Below, piece by piece: positions 9,610 through 17,247 of a stretch of 64,000 nucleotides of DNA. This DNA is from Azospirillum brasilense (lineage in GTDB: Bacteria; Pseudomonadota; Alphaproteobacteria; Azospirillales; Azospirillaceae): contig NZ_VITH01000002.1 in the NCBI RefSeq assembly GCF_007827815.1, positions 124,001-188,000 of the forward strand, given 5' to 3'. The notes under the pieces were generated by a model that saw only the letters and a list, made by a program, of their open reading frames with translations, did not search any database and had not been told where the DNA came from. Within the stretch, counting starts at the first letter, position 1; each line of letters opens with the position of its first letter. The translations under genes and the position numbers were made by a program.

Positions 9610-9702
9610 CGTGACGGTGCGGGATGGCTTGCGGGAGAGGGTGTGGTATCAGATGTTGCACTTCCCCATTCCCATCAATCGCGGACACAGCAAGCCCCCG
9701 TC

Positions 9703-10368
9703 ATGCCTTCTCTCATCATCGCCATCGACGGCCCCGCCGCCGCGGGCAAGGGCACGCTGTCCAAGCGGATCGCCCAGGCTTACGGCTTCGCGCATCTCGA
9801 CACCGGGGCGCTCTACCGCGCGGTCGGCGTCAGCGTCCTGCGCGCGGGCGGTGACCCGGCCGACGCGGAGGCCGCGGCGCAGGCCGCCCGCGCGCTGCGG
9901 CCGGACGACGGCATCCTGAACGACCCGGCCCTGCGCAACGACGAGGCGGCGCAGGCGGCCTCCAAGGTCGCCGCGGTGCCGGAGGTGCGGGCCGCCCTTC
10001 TCGATTTCCAGCGGGCGTTCGCCGCCACCCCGCCCGGCGGCGCGCCGGGGGCGGTGCTGGACGGGCGGGATGTCGGAACGGTCGTATGCCCGAACGCCGA
10101 TGCCAAGCTGTTCGTTACCGCTTCGGTGGAGGTGCGGGCCGAACGGCGACTCAAGGAGTTGCGGGAACGCGGGATTCCGGCTATACCGTCCGATGTCCTG
10201 GAGGACATGAAGGCCCGTGACGCGCGCGACAGCCAGAGGACGGTAGCACCGCTCCTGCCGGCTGCCGACGCTTTTGTGCTTGATACCTCCGCCCTCGACG
10301 CCGACCAGGCGTTCGCAGCGGCGACCGCCTTTATCGGAACGAAAACCGGTTTCGGCTCCAAGGTCTGA
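9703..10368 (+). CDS. cmk: cytidylate kinase
   Basis: A 221-residue (d)CMP kinase that makes CDP/dCDP from ATP in the cytoplasm. The P-loop is GPAAAGKGT near residue 10; [11 protein letters not shown] binds the nucleotide; [23 protein letters not shown] and a lid region with RDARDSQR follow. ATG 9703 is used because the P-loop then falls at the expected place, whereas the in-frame GTG at 9643 adds 20 unrelated residues. rpsA follows after 155 bases, the usual order for this phylum. Confidence 0.95.
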   Translation: MPSLIIAIDGPAAAGKGTLSKRIAQAYGFAHLDTGALYRAVGVSVLRAGGDPADAEAAAQAARALRPDDGILNDPALRNDEAAQAASKVAAVPEVRAALLDFQRAFAATPPGGAPGAVLDGRDVGTVVCPNADAKLFVTASVEVRAERRLKELRERGIPAIPSDVLEDMKARDARDSQRTVAPLLPAADAFVLDTSALDADQAFAAATAFIGTKTGFGSKV

Positions 10369-10523
10369 GCATCAGGGTCCGGGCGCTTCGGCCCTCCAAC
10401 GGAACATATGTCAACCAAGTCGCCGGGCGTGGTGCCCGGCGCGGTGGTCCCATCGGGGGCCGGCCCGTTTTGCCGCGGGACGGACCATGGCGGGATCGCT
10501 TTCGGCCAACCTTAGGAGTTTCA

Positions 10524-12230
10524 ATGGCACAAGCTATGGCCCGGACCGGCGAGAAGGAAAGCTTTGCGGCTCTGCTCGAGGAGTCGCTCGGCACGGCCGA
10601 GTCCCTCGAAGGCTCGGTCGTCAAGGGCCGCGTCGTCTCCGTCGAGAACGACATGGTCACCATCGACGTCGGCCTGAAGTCGGAAGGCCGCGTCGCGCTG
10701 AAGGAATTCGCCGTTGCCGGCCAGCCGCCCGAGCTGAAGGCGGGCGACACCGTCGAGGTGTATCTGGAGCGCATGGAAGACAAGAACGGCGAAGCCGTTC
10801 TGTCGCGTGAGAAGGCCAAGCGCGAAGAGGCCTGGGCGCTGCTGGAGAAGTCCTTCCAGGACCAGACCCGCGTCACCGGCGTCATCTTCGGCCGCGTCAA
10901 GGGCGGCTTCACCGTCGACCTGTCGGGCGCCGTGGCGTTCCTGCCGGGTTCGCAGGTGGACATCCGTCCGGTCCGCGACATCTCCCCGCTGCTGGGCACC
11001 CCGCAGCCGTTCCAGATCCTGAAGATGGACCGCTCGCGCGGCAACATCGTCGTGTCGCGCCGCGCCGTTCTCGAAGAGAGCCGCGCCGAGGCCCGTTCGG
11101 AGCTGGTGGCCAACCTCAAGGAAGGCCAGGTTCTGCAGGGTGTGGTCAAGAACATCACCGACTACGGCGCGTTCGTGGATCTGGGTGGCGTCGACGGCCT
11201 GCTGCACGTCACCGACATCGCGTGGCGCCGCATCAACCACCCGTCCGAGGCCCTGCAGATCGGCCAGACCGTCACGGTCCAGGTCATCCGCTTCAACCCG
11301 GAGACCCAGCGCATCAGCCTCGGCATGAAGCAGCTGGAAGCCGATCCGTGGGAAGGCGTCGAAGCCAAGTACCCGGTCAGCTCGCGGTTCAAGGGTCGCG
11401 TCACCAACATCACCGACTACGGCGCCTTTGTGGAGCTGGAGCCGGGGATCGAGGGCCTGGTGCACGTCTCGGAGATGTCCTGGACGAAGAAGAACGTCCA
11501 TCCGGGCAAGATCGTGTCGACGTCTCAGGAAGTCGAGGTCATGGTCCTGGACGTCGATCCGCAGAAGCGCCGCATCAGCCTGGGCCTCAAGCAGTGCCTG
11601 GACAACCCGTGGGAGACCTTCCTCGACAAGTTCGGCCCGGGCACGGAGCTGGAAGGCGAGGTCAAGAACATCACCGAGTTCGGTCTGTTCGTCGGTCTGC
11701 CGGGCGACATCGACGGCATGGTCCACATGTCCGACCTCGACTGGAACAAGTCGGGTGAAGAGGCCATCGCCGAGTACAAGAAGGGCGACCGCGTCAAGGT
11801 CAAGGTCCTGGACGTCGACGTCGAGAAGGAGCGCATCTCCCTCGGCATCAAGCAGCTCGCGAACGATCCGTTCGAGGCTGCCACGGCCGGCCTGAAGAAG
11901 AACGAGGTCGTCACCTGCACCGTCACCCAGGTCACCGATGGTGGCATCGAGGTCACGGTCGGCGAGGGCTACACCGGCTTCATCCGCAAGTCGGACCTGT
12001 CCCGCGACCGTTCGGAGCAGCGTCCGGACCGCTTCGCCGTCGGCGAGAAGGTCGACGCGAAGGTGACCCAGATCGACCGCGGCTCCCGCCGCATCTCGCT
12101 GTCCATCAAGGCCCGCGAGATGGAGGAGGAGAAGCAGGCGATGGCCGAGTACGGTTCGTCCGACTCGGGCGCCTCGCTGGGCGACATCCTGGGTGCGGCT
12201 CTGAAGCGCAAGCAGCAGAACGACGAGTAA
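10524..12230 (+). CDS. rpsA: 30S ribosomal protein S1
   Basis: A 568-residue protein with six S1 (OB-fold) repeats, recognised by repeated ITDYGAFVDL / ITDYGAFVEL / ITEFGLFVGL strands and the matching RISLGMKQL / RISLGLKQC / RISLGIKQL endings. S1 binds mRNA leaders on the 30S subunit and aids initiation on weakly structured or SD-poor messages. The start ATG 10524 has a good TTAGGAG site 7 bases upstream. The 155-base leader after cmk is GC-rich and could carry autoregulation, as known for S1 in other bacteria (inference). Codon use is strongly biased, as expected for a highly expressed gene. Confidence 0.97.
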   Translation: MAQAMARTGEKESFAALLEESLGTAESLEGSVVKGRVVSVENDMVTIDVGLKSEGRVALKEFAVAGQPPELKAGDTVEVYLERMEDKNGEAVLSREKAKREEAWALLEKSFQDQTRVTGVIFGRVKGGFTVDLSGAVAFLPGSQVDIRPVRDISPLLGTPQPFQILKMDRSRGNIVVSRRAVLEESRAEARSELVANLKEGQVLQGVVKNITDYGAFVDLGGVDGLLHVTDIAWRRINHPSEALQIGQTVTVQVIRFNPETQRISLGMKQLEADPWEGVEAKYPVSSRFKGRVTNITDYGAFVELEPGIEGLVHVSEMSWTKKNVHPGKIVSTSQEVEVMVLDVDPQKRRISLGLKQCLDNPWETFLDKFGPGTELEGEVKNITEFGLFVGLPGDIDGMVHMSDLDWNKSGEEAIAEYKKGDRVKVKVLDVDVEKERISLGIKQLANDPFEAATAGLKKNEVVTCTVTQVTDGGIEVTVGEGYTGFIRKSDLSRDRSEQRPDRFAVGEKVDAKVTQIDRGSRRISLSIKAREMEEEKQAMAEYGSSDSGASLGDILGAALKRKQQNDE

Positions 12231-12237
12231 GGCATGT

Positions 12238-12282
12238 CTCTCCCCCTCCCCTGCGCAAGCGGGGGAGGGTCGGGGAGGGGGC
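12238..12282. repeat. GC-rich palindromic repeat, copy 1
   Basis: An interrupted palindrome of C5-T-C3 and G5-A-G3 blocks around TGCGCA, with a second G-rich block after it. Related copies occur at 41426-41518 and 53717-53757; a different compound type is at 19279-19422. This is a REP-like dispersed element located just after rpsA. Confidence 0.75.
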
Positions 12283-12304
12283 CCGCCTCTCGCACTTGGT
12301 TACG

Positions 12305-12346
12305 AAAAAGCCGCCGCGGTCATCCCGCGGCAGCTTTTTCCTTTTG
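12305..12346. terminator. bidirectional terminator between rpsA and the AT-rich island
   Basis: AAAAAGCCGCCGCGG pairs with CCGCGGCAGCTTTTT (one mismatch) around a short loop. There is an A run on one side and a T run (CTTTTTCCTTTT) on the other, so it can end both rpsA and the convergent island gene. Confidence 0.88.
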
Positions 12347-12356
12347 ACGCGCTTCA

Positions 12357-13547
12357 TTATGGCGCGTCTGCCAGATAGCGATTTAGGAGAGCGTCCATTG
12401 CTTTGATTTTTTCAGCATTCCCCAGAGCATCTGTTTTTTCGCACATGATCTCTATCTCGGGAACATGGATGCCGTAGTAATTTTTGATTTGAATTGCCGA
12501 GGATAATATGGAAATCATTACATCGTAGCATATTTTTTCGAAACTCATGAATCTTTTGCAAATTTTCCTGATGAACTGTATTGATCCATCTTCAGTGTTC
12601 AGTGAAAATGGCAAGGATAGCTCTATTAATTTGCTTGATAAGTCTGAGTTCGAAACGGCTTTGCTGAGTATGGTGTCGGATATTTTGTTTGATGATTCTC
12701 TGTAATATGCACTGTATGCCGCTCTTCTCAGCACTGAAGAAGCCAATTCAATCCTCTTGCTATCATTTTCATCAGCATTGAGGGAAATATCCACCAAATT
12801 CAACAGGCTATCCAAGCAGCCTATCTTTAATATGCGAAAGGTCAGTGTATTGAATTCTCTATAATTTTCAGGGATGCTGGGGAAATTGTCAGAAATTATT
12901 ATTGTTAACAAAGGAACCTCAGAAAATATATGATTTATGTCTTTCTCGTTGCAATTTTCTACCATAACGATTGCGCTCTGCAAAGCATAGCGCTCGATGC
13001 ACGCATTGTACCCGCCGACGCTGATCACATTGCCGTTTTCGGTTTCCAGTAAGATGGAGCGGATGTATCCATCGTTAATTATTCCGCGAAACAGGCATTT
13101 GTGACAGTAAATCTTGTTGTCGTTTCGGTCAATAACCGTCACCATTCCTGTAACACTTGCACCGGAAATTCCCAGTGCTGAGTTGATAAATAAAATAGCT
13201 AGGCTTGTTTCAGCTCCCGTGAATCCGCACACAAGAACACGGCCGGGGGCGCATATGTTCGCTCCATAATATGCAATTTTTCTTGAATATCCATTAACAA
13301 AAGAAAAGAAGACATCAATTTTTGCAAGATCTGATGACGAAAATCCTTGGCTTCCATTCAATTTTGCTCGTAATGTTCTTTCGTCACAATTCAGGTATTC
13401 TGAAAGCTGTTTTTGGGTAATATTTCTTACGGACAATTCGGCGCGAATGGTGTCGCCGAGATACTTGCTCTTGACTGTGCTTGGTTTTCTTCCCCTATTG
13501 CTCGAGGTGCTCAGGATCATTTCTGAAATTCCTCCATTTTTATTCAT
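12357..13547 (-). CDS. AT-rich island protein with N-terminal HTH, function unknown
   Basis: A 396-residue protein in a block strikingly AT-rich for this genome, with codons such as AAT, ATA and TTT used freely. After a basic start (NRGRKPSTVKSKYLG), residues ~33-80 look like a Cro/XRE-type helix-turn-helix (ITQKQLSEYLNCDERTLRAKL). The rest (~85-396) is a mixed alpha/beta domain with no family I recognise: residues ~90-220 hold GANICAPGRVLVCGF, a CHKC pair and VISVGGYNACIERYALQS, and the C-terminal half is helical. It could be a DNA-binding regulator with a sensing domain, or the core of a defence or toxin unit; neither is shown. ATG 13547 follows an AGGA-like purine stretch. The gene is flanked by small ORFs at 13791 and 14033. 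Confidence 0.75.
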   Translation of the reverse strand: MNKNGGISEMILSTSSNRGRKPSTVKSKYLGDTIRAELSVRNITQKQLSEYLNCDERTLRAKLNGSQGFSSSDLAKIDVFFSFVNGYSRKIAYYGANICAPGRVLVCGFTGAETSLAILFINSALGISGASVTGMVTVIDRNDNKIYCHKCLFRGIINDGYIRSILLETENGNVISVGGYNACIERYALQSAIVMVENCNEKDINHIFSEVPLLTIIISDNFPSIPENYREFNTLTFRILKIGCLDSLLNLVDISLNADENDSKRIELASSVLRRAAYSAYYRESSNKISDTILSKAVSNSDLSSKLIELSLPFSLNTEDGSIQFIRKICKRFMSFEKICYDVMISILSSAIQIKNYYGIHVPEIEIMCEKTDALGNAEKIKAMDALLNRYLADAP

Positions 13548-13790
13548 TCTTGTGTCGCGGATAGGGGGTATGCGGCGCGCTGTAAGGCGACCTGTTCACA
13601 GATCGCCGTGTCGCTCCCCAGAAAAACCGGATGCCGAATTATAGCCCGGTTTGAGCTAAAAATCATCCTATCCCTCGGTAGTGAGGTGGACTATATAATT
13701 TGGTAATAAAAACAAGAAAAGCGAGTGTTTCTAAGGTCAGATACCGCTGTTTTGGTAAAAACAACCAACCATTTGAAATGGAGGAAAGAT

Positions 13791-13877
13791 ATGCTGGATA
13801 TGCTCCTTTGCATTGCGTTCCTGTGGGTGTTTTTGATTGGGCCGATCCTCAAGATCAGACACGACCTGAACCGATAA
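13791..13877 (+). CDS. 28-residue single-span membrane peptide
   Basis: A very short ORF preceded by a near-ideal ribosome site (GGAGGAAAG, two bases before ATG 13791). It encodes an N-terminal hydrophobic helix (LLCIAFLWVFLIGPIL) followed by a basic end (KIRHDLNR). Size, layout and the strong site suggest a real inner-membrane peptide, perhaps a small regulator or a type I-toxin-like peptide (inference). It lies in the AT-rich island, divergent from the HTH protein gene. Coding status is unproven because so short a frame can occur by chance. Confidence 0.5.
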   Translation: MLDMLLCIAFLWVFLIGPILKIRHDLNR

Positions 13878-14032
13878 CGTAGCGCGGTTTAGCCAGCCTG
13901 AGAATATCGACATCGAACACCTGTTGGAGTGATAGGGCGGGCGTGGAGTATTCCGCCTGTCGGTCATCAGATGTGTGATTGGATATATCTATGGTTGGCT
14001 TTTGAGATGAATCGAGAGATGAGGAGACTGAT

Positions 14033-14170
14033 ATGGGACACAAAGCAGAGACCGCCTGGCCGGAGCACAAGGAGTCCTATTGCCCGCATTGCAGTAAGAT
14101 AACGGAGCAGAAGAAAATCAAAGGAGATCTGAAATACAAATGCAAAGAGTGCGGAAACAAGGTGAGTTAG
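14033..14170 (+). CDS. 45-residue zinc-ribbon protein
   Basis: A short ORF starting at ATG 14033 after a GAGGAGAC ribosome site. The product has two CxxC pairs (CPHC at ~17-20 and CKEC at ~37-40) joined by a Lys-rich linker, the layout of a minimal zinc ribbon that could bind DNA, RNA or protein. It is on the plus strand of the AT-rich island, 155 bases after the 28-residue peptide gene and in the same direction, so the two may share a transcript. No family is recognised beyond the ribbon. Confidence 0.65.
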   Translation: MGHKAETAWPEHKESYCPHCSKITEQKKIKGDLKYKCKECGNKVS

Positions 14171-14270
14171 CGATACCGCTCTTGCGCTTCCCAAAAAGAT
14201 GGGCGCAAAAGTGATGAGGGAACGGGAAAAATCTGGTCAAAGCCAGATGAGGACAAATGTGTAGGGTGGC

Positions 14271-14305
14271 AAAAGCTCTTCCGTCGATTGGCGGACAGGG
14301 CTTTT
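14271..14305. terminator. terminator-like hairpin closing the AT-rich island
   Basis: AAAAGCTCTTCCG pairs imperfectly with CGGACAGGGCTTTT. It lies between the convergent zinc-ribbon ORF and the DUF2189 gene, so it could serve both. A smaller hairpin (ATCTGG/CCAGAT) lies at 14231-14248. Confidence 0.55.
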
Positions 14306-14344
14306 GTCATTGCTCGTGGCGTTTTTCTGATACGCTGTGGCCCC

Positions 14345-15151
14345 TCACCCCTCCTCGTCCTCCTTGATGAGGTCGCGGTAGGCGTGCCAGCTCGCGTGCC
14401 CGACCAGGGGCAGGGCGACGATCAGGCCCAGGAAGCCGGTCAGCAGCCCGGCGCCGGTCACCAGCACGATCAGCCCGGCCCACAGCGCCATGACCCGCGG
14501 GTTGCGCAGCACCGCCATGGCCGAGGCCAGCGCCGCGGCGAAGACGTCCACCGGGCGGTCCATCATCATCGGCAGTGCGGTGACGTTGGTGATGAAGGCG
14601 AAGGCGGCGAAGGCGAAGCCCAGCGCCGTGATGAAGACGGTGAAGACCAGACCGTCCAGGCTGAACATCTGCGCCACGAAATGATCGAGCGCGATGGCCT
14701 CGTGCGGGAAGAACAGGGCGAAGGCCACCACGTTCATCCGCGCCCAGATCATCACATAGAGCATCAGGATCAGGCCGGCGGTCAGGATGTGGTAAGGGTT
14801 GGCCCGCCACGCGGTCAGCGCCCGCCACAGGCTGGGCCGCCGCCCCTCCTCGACGTCCTTGGAGATCCGGTAGAGGCCGAGCGCCAGGAGCGGGGCGATC
14901 AGCAGGAAGGCGCCGATCATCGGCGCGATCAGATAGGCCATTCCCGCCAGGACCAGCCCGCCGGTCAGCGCGAATCCGATGGCGACGAACAGGGCGCCGT
15001 AGGCGAGGCTGACCCAGCCCGACGCCCGCAGGTCCGCCCAGCCCGCCCGCAGCCAGCCCAGCGCCTGCGCGGTGGTGACGGTGCGGACGCGGTCCGCGTA
15101 GGGCAGGCCGGCCAGCGGGTCGGCGGGGCCGGTGTGATGGGCGTGCGTCAT
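14345..15151 (-). CDS. DUF2189 family integral membrane protein
   Basis: A 268-residue membrane protein with about six hydrophobic spans (for example LAYGALFVAIGFALTGGLVLAG, YLIAPMIGAFLLIAPLLALGLY, LVFTVFITALGFAFAAFAF) and a cytoplasmic-looking N-terminus. The pattern PLIAPxIGAFLLIAPLLALGLYRISKD..EGRRPSLWRAL is typical of DUF2189, a family of unknown function. ATG 15151 is preferred over one 33 bases upstream because GGAGGTT precedes it. It is divergent from ihfB and lies on the far side of the AT-rich island from rpsA. Confidence 0.85.
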   Translation of the reverse strand: MTHAHHTGPADPLAGLPYADRVRTVTTAQALGWLRAGWADLRASGWVSLAYGALFVAIGFALTGGLVLAGMAYLIAPMIGAFLLIAPLLALGLYRISKDVEEGRRPSLWRALTAWRANPYHILTAGLILMLYVMIWARMNVVAFALFFPHEAIALDHFVAQMFSLDGLVFTVFITALGFAFAAFAFITNVTALPMMMDRPVDVFAAALASAMAVLRNPRVMALWAGLIVLVTGAGLLTGFLGLIVALPLVGHASWHAYRDLIKEDEEG

Positions 15152-15426
15152 GGCGAACCTCCAACCGCGTCCCTTCACCCGCATCCGGCGACCGGGACCG
15201 TTCCTACCATGTCATCGGAAATGGTGCCTTTAAAGGCAATCCGTAAGACGGATTAATCACATTTCGGTCCTTTTTCCCGGCGGCCGTCGGGCAAGCCGGA
15301 GCGTTGCCGGGAAAAGGGTTCCGCCAGAAAGGCTTAGCTTGACGGTCATCGGACCTGGTGGCACGCTTGCGCGCAGGTCAAGGAGCGCGGTGCAAGGGCG
15401 CTCGAACCGGGGGAAACGGAATCGCC

Positions 15427-15711
15427 ATGACCAAATCAGAGCTGATTCAACGGCTCGCGGAGCGCAATCCGCATCTGTACCAGCGCGACATCGAAAAGAT
15501 CGTCGGCACCATCTTCGACGAGATCTCCGAAGCGCTCGCCCGTGGGGACCGGGTGGAGCTGCGCGGGTTCGGCGCCTTCTCCGTCAAGCGCCGCGACGCC
15601 CGCACCGGCCGGAACCCGCGCACCGGCGAAGCGGTCGAGGTGGGTGAAAAGGCGATTCCGTTCTTCAAGACCGGAAAACAGTTGCGCGAGCGCTTGAACA
15701 CCGACGAATGA
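15427..15711 (+). CDS. ihfB: integration host factor beta subunit
   Basis: A 94-residue DNA-bending protein of the HU/IHF family: [10 protein letters not shown] start, [15 protein letters not shown], and the DNA-intercalating arm with GRNPRTGE (the Arg-Asn-Pro turn). It pairs with IHF-alpha to bend DNA at specific sites for recombination and sigma54 promoters. ATG 15427 aligns with family N-termini, so the in-frame start at 15358 is too early. It normally follows rpsA directly; here the AT-rich island and the DUF2189 gene lie between them. Confidence 0.95.
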   Translation: MTKSELIQRLAERNPHLYQRDIEKIVGTIFDEISEALARGDRVELRGFGAFSVKRRDARTGRNPRTGEAVEVGEKAIPFFKTGKQLRERLNTDE

Positions 15712-15778
15712 TGTCCGTTCATTGACAGCCCGTCGCTGAGTCGTCGGCCCGGACCCGGCCCCGCCCCGGCCCCCGATC

Positions 15779-16189
15779 ATGGATACGAGGACCACACCCG
15801 TGCGTTTCATCGCCCTCATCATCGCCGTTCCCATCGCGCTGGCCGCGGTGCTGTTCGCCATTTCCAACCGTGGCCTGGTCACGCTGTCGCTCTGGCCGCT
15901 GCCCTTCACGCTGGAGGTTCCGGTCTACCTCGCCACGCTGGTGGCGCTGGTGATCGGCTTCCTGGCCGGCGGCGTCGTCGCCTGGAACGCCCAGCGCCGC
16001 TACCGCCGCCGCGCCCGCCGCTCCTCCGACCGCGTCTCCTACCTGGAGCGCGAGTTGAAGGAGACGCAGGCCCGCGCCGCCGCCGCGGAGAAGCGTCTGG
16101 CCGAGATGAACCGCCCGCTGTCCGGCACCGCCGGCCTGCCCGCGGTGACCGGGTCCGGCGCCGCCCTGCCGGCGACCACGGTCCACTGA
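15779..16189 (+). CDS. lapA: LapA family (DUF1049) membrane protein
   Basis: A 136-residue protein with two membrane spans near residues 9-28 (FIALIIAVPIALAAVLFAISN) and 48-68 (VYLATLVALVIGFLAGGVVAW), then a basic stretch and a coiled-coil segment (YLERELKETQARAAAAEKRL). This is the LapA/YciS layout; in enterobacteria LapA works with LapB to control LpxC and so lipopolysaccharide synthesis. Position right after ihfB is typical. The C-terminal ~30 residues are low-complexity Ala/Gly/Thr. Confidence 0.85.
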   Translation: MDTRTTPVRFIALIIAVPIALAAVLFAISNRGLVTLSLWPLPFTLEVPVYLATLVALVIGFLAGGVVAWNAQRRYRRRARRSSDRVSYLERELKETQARAAAAEKRLAEMNRPLSGTAGLPAVTGSGAALPATTVH

Positions 16190-16201
16190 CCGCCCGCCGG
16201 T

Positions 16202-16244
16202 AACCCCTTCGGCCTCCCGTCCGGCCGGGGGGCGGGAGGGGGTT
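16202..16244 (+). terminator. possible terminator after lapA
   Basis: CCTCCCG (16213-16219) and CGGGAGG (16233-16239), extended by AACCCC/GGGGTT outside. There is no strong T run after it. Confidence 0.4.
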
Positions 16245-16276
16245 CCGCTTTGCCGGACCTGTGGAGGGAGCCGCCG

Positions 16277-17233
16277 ATGCGCACCGTCACCGGAGCCGAG
16301 CTGAAGTCCGTCCTGCACTTCCGCATGCTGATCGAGCGCATGCGGCAGACCTTCCGCGCCGGGGTCGAGGTGCCGATGCGGCACCACCACACGGTCGAGA
16401 CCTACGGCCAGAGCGACGGCACGCTGCTGCTGATGCCGGCGTGGCAGGTCAACCAGTCGATCGGCGTCAAGGTGGTCACCGTCTTCCCCGACAACGGGGC
16501 GAAGGATCTGCCGGCGGTGCAGGGCCTCTACCTGCTGATGGACGGCAAGACGGGGATGCCCCAGGCGGTTCTGGACGGCACCGCGCTCACCAAGCGGCGC
16601 ACCGCGGCGGCCTCCGCGCTCGCCGCCTCCTACCTTGCGCGGCCCGACTCGGAGCGGCTGCTGATGGTCGGCACCGGGGCGCTGGCGCCCGAGCTGATCG
16701 AGGCCTTCGCCACCGTCCTGCCGATCAAGCATGTGTTGGTCTGGGGCCGCAGCCTGGAGAAGGCGAAGAAGGTGGCCAGCCGCTTCCACCGCCCGAAATT
16801 TCGCATCGAGGCCACGGCCGATCTGGAGGGGGCGGTGCGCGGCGCTCAGGTGATCTCCTGCGCCACGCTGGCGAAGGAACCGCTGATCCGTGGCGAGTGG
16901 CTTCAGCCGGGCGCCCATCTCGACCTCGTCGGCGGCTTCACCCCGGAGATGCGCGAGGCGGACGACGACTGCATCCGCCGTTCCCGCGTCTTCGTGGACA
17001 CCCGCGAGGGGGCCTGCAAGGAGGCGGGCGACATCGTCCAGCCGATGAAGGCCGGCATCCTGACCGACGCGGACATCGCCGGCGACCTCTACGACCTGAC
17101 CCGCGGCCAGCGCGCCGGGCGCCGCTTCTACGACCAGATCACCCTGTTCAAGTCGGTCGGCACCGCGCTGGAGGACCTCTGCGCGGCCCAGCTGGCGGTG
17201 GAGATGGTGATCCACAACGACACGATCCGCTGA
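16277..17233 (+). CDS. ornithine cyclodeaminase / mu-crystallin family protein
   Basis: A 318-residue NAD(P)-linked protein. The family includes ornithine and lysine cyclodeaminases, alanine dehydrogenase and ketimine reductases. Seen here: the N-terminal substrate region with VPMRHHHTVETYGQ, GVKVVTVFPDN, TALTKRRTAAASALAASYLA, a Rossmann motif GTGALAPELIEAF, and DLVGGFTPEMREADDD. ATG 16277 follows GGAGGGAG. The next gene, an FAD amine oxidase, starts 14 bases downstream, so the two probably act on linked amino acid/imine substrates (inference). The exact substrate cannot be told. Confidence 0.88.
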   Translation: MRTVTGAELKSVLHFRMLIERMRQTFRAGVEVPMRHHHTVETYGQSDGTLLLMPAWQVNQSIGVKVVTVFPDNGAKDLPAVQGLYLLMDGKTGMPQAVLDGTALTKRRTAAASALAASYLARPDSERLLMVGTGALAPELIEAFATVLPIKHVLVWGRSLEKAKKVASRFHRPKFRIEATADLEGAVRGAQVISCATLAKEPLIRGEWLQPGAHLDLVGGFTPEMREADDDCIRRSRVFVDTREGACKEAGDIVQPMKAGILTDADIAGDLYDLTRGQRAGRRFYDQITLFKSVGTALEDLCAAQLAVEMVIHNDTIR

Positions 17234-17247
17234 GGCGTTTTTCCATC

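Noticed and set aside
13671-13699. TATAAT at 13694-13699 as a promoter for the small ORFs
   Set aside because: The -10 match is good, but there is no recognisable -35 at 16-18 bases upstream, so I do not list it as a promoter.
13971-14102. 43-codon plus-strand ORF overlapping the zinc-ribbon gene in another frame
   Set aside because: No ribosome site before its ATG, and it overlaps the better supported 45-residue ORF.
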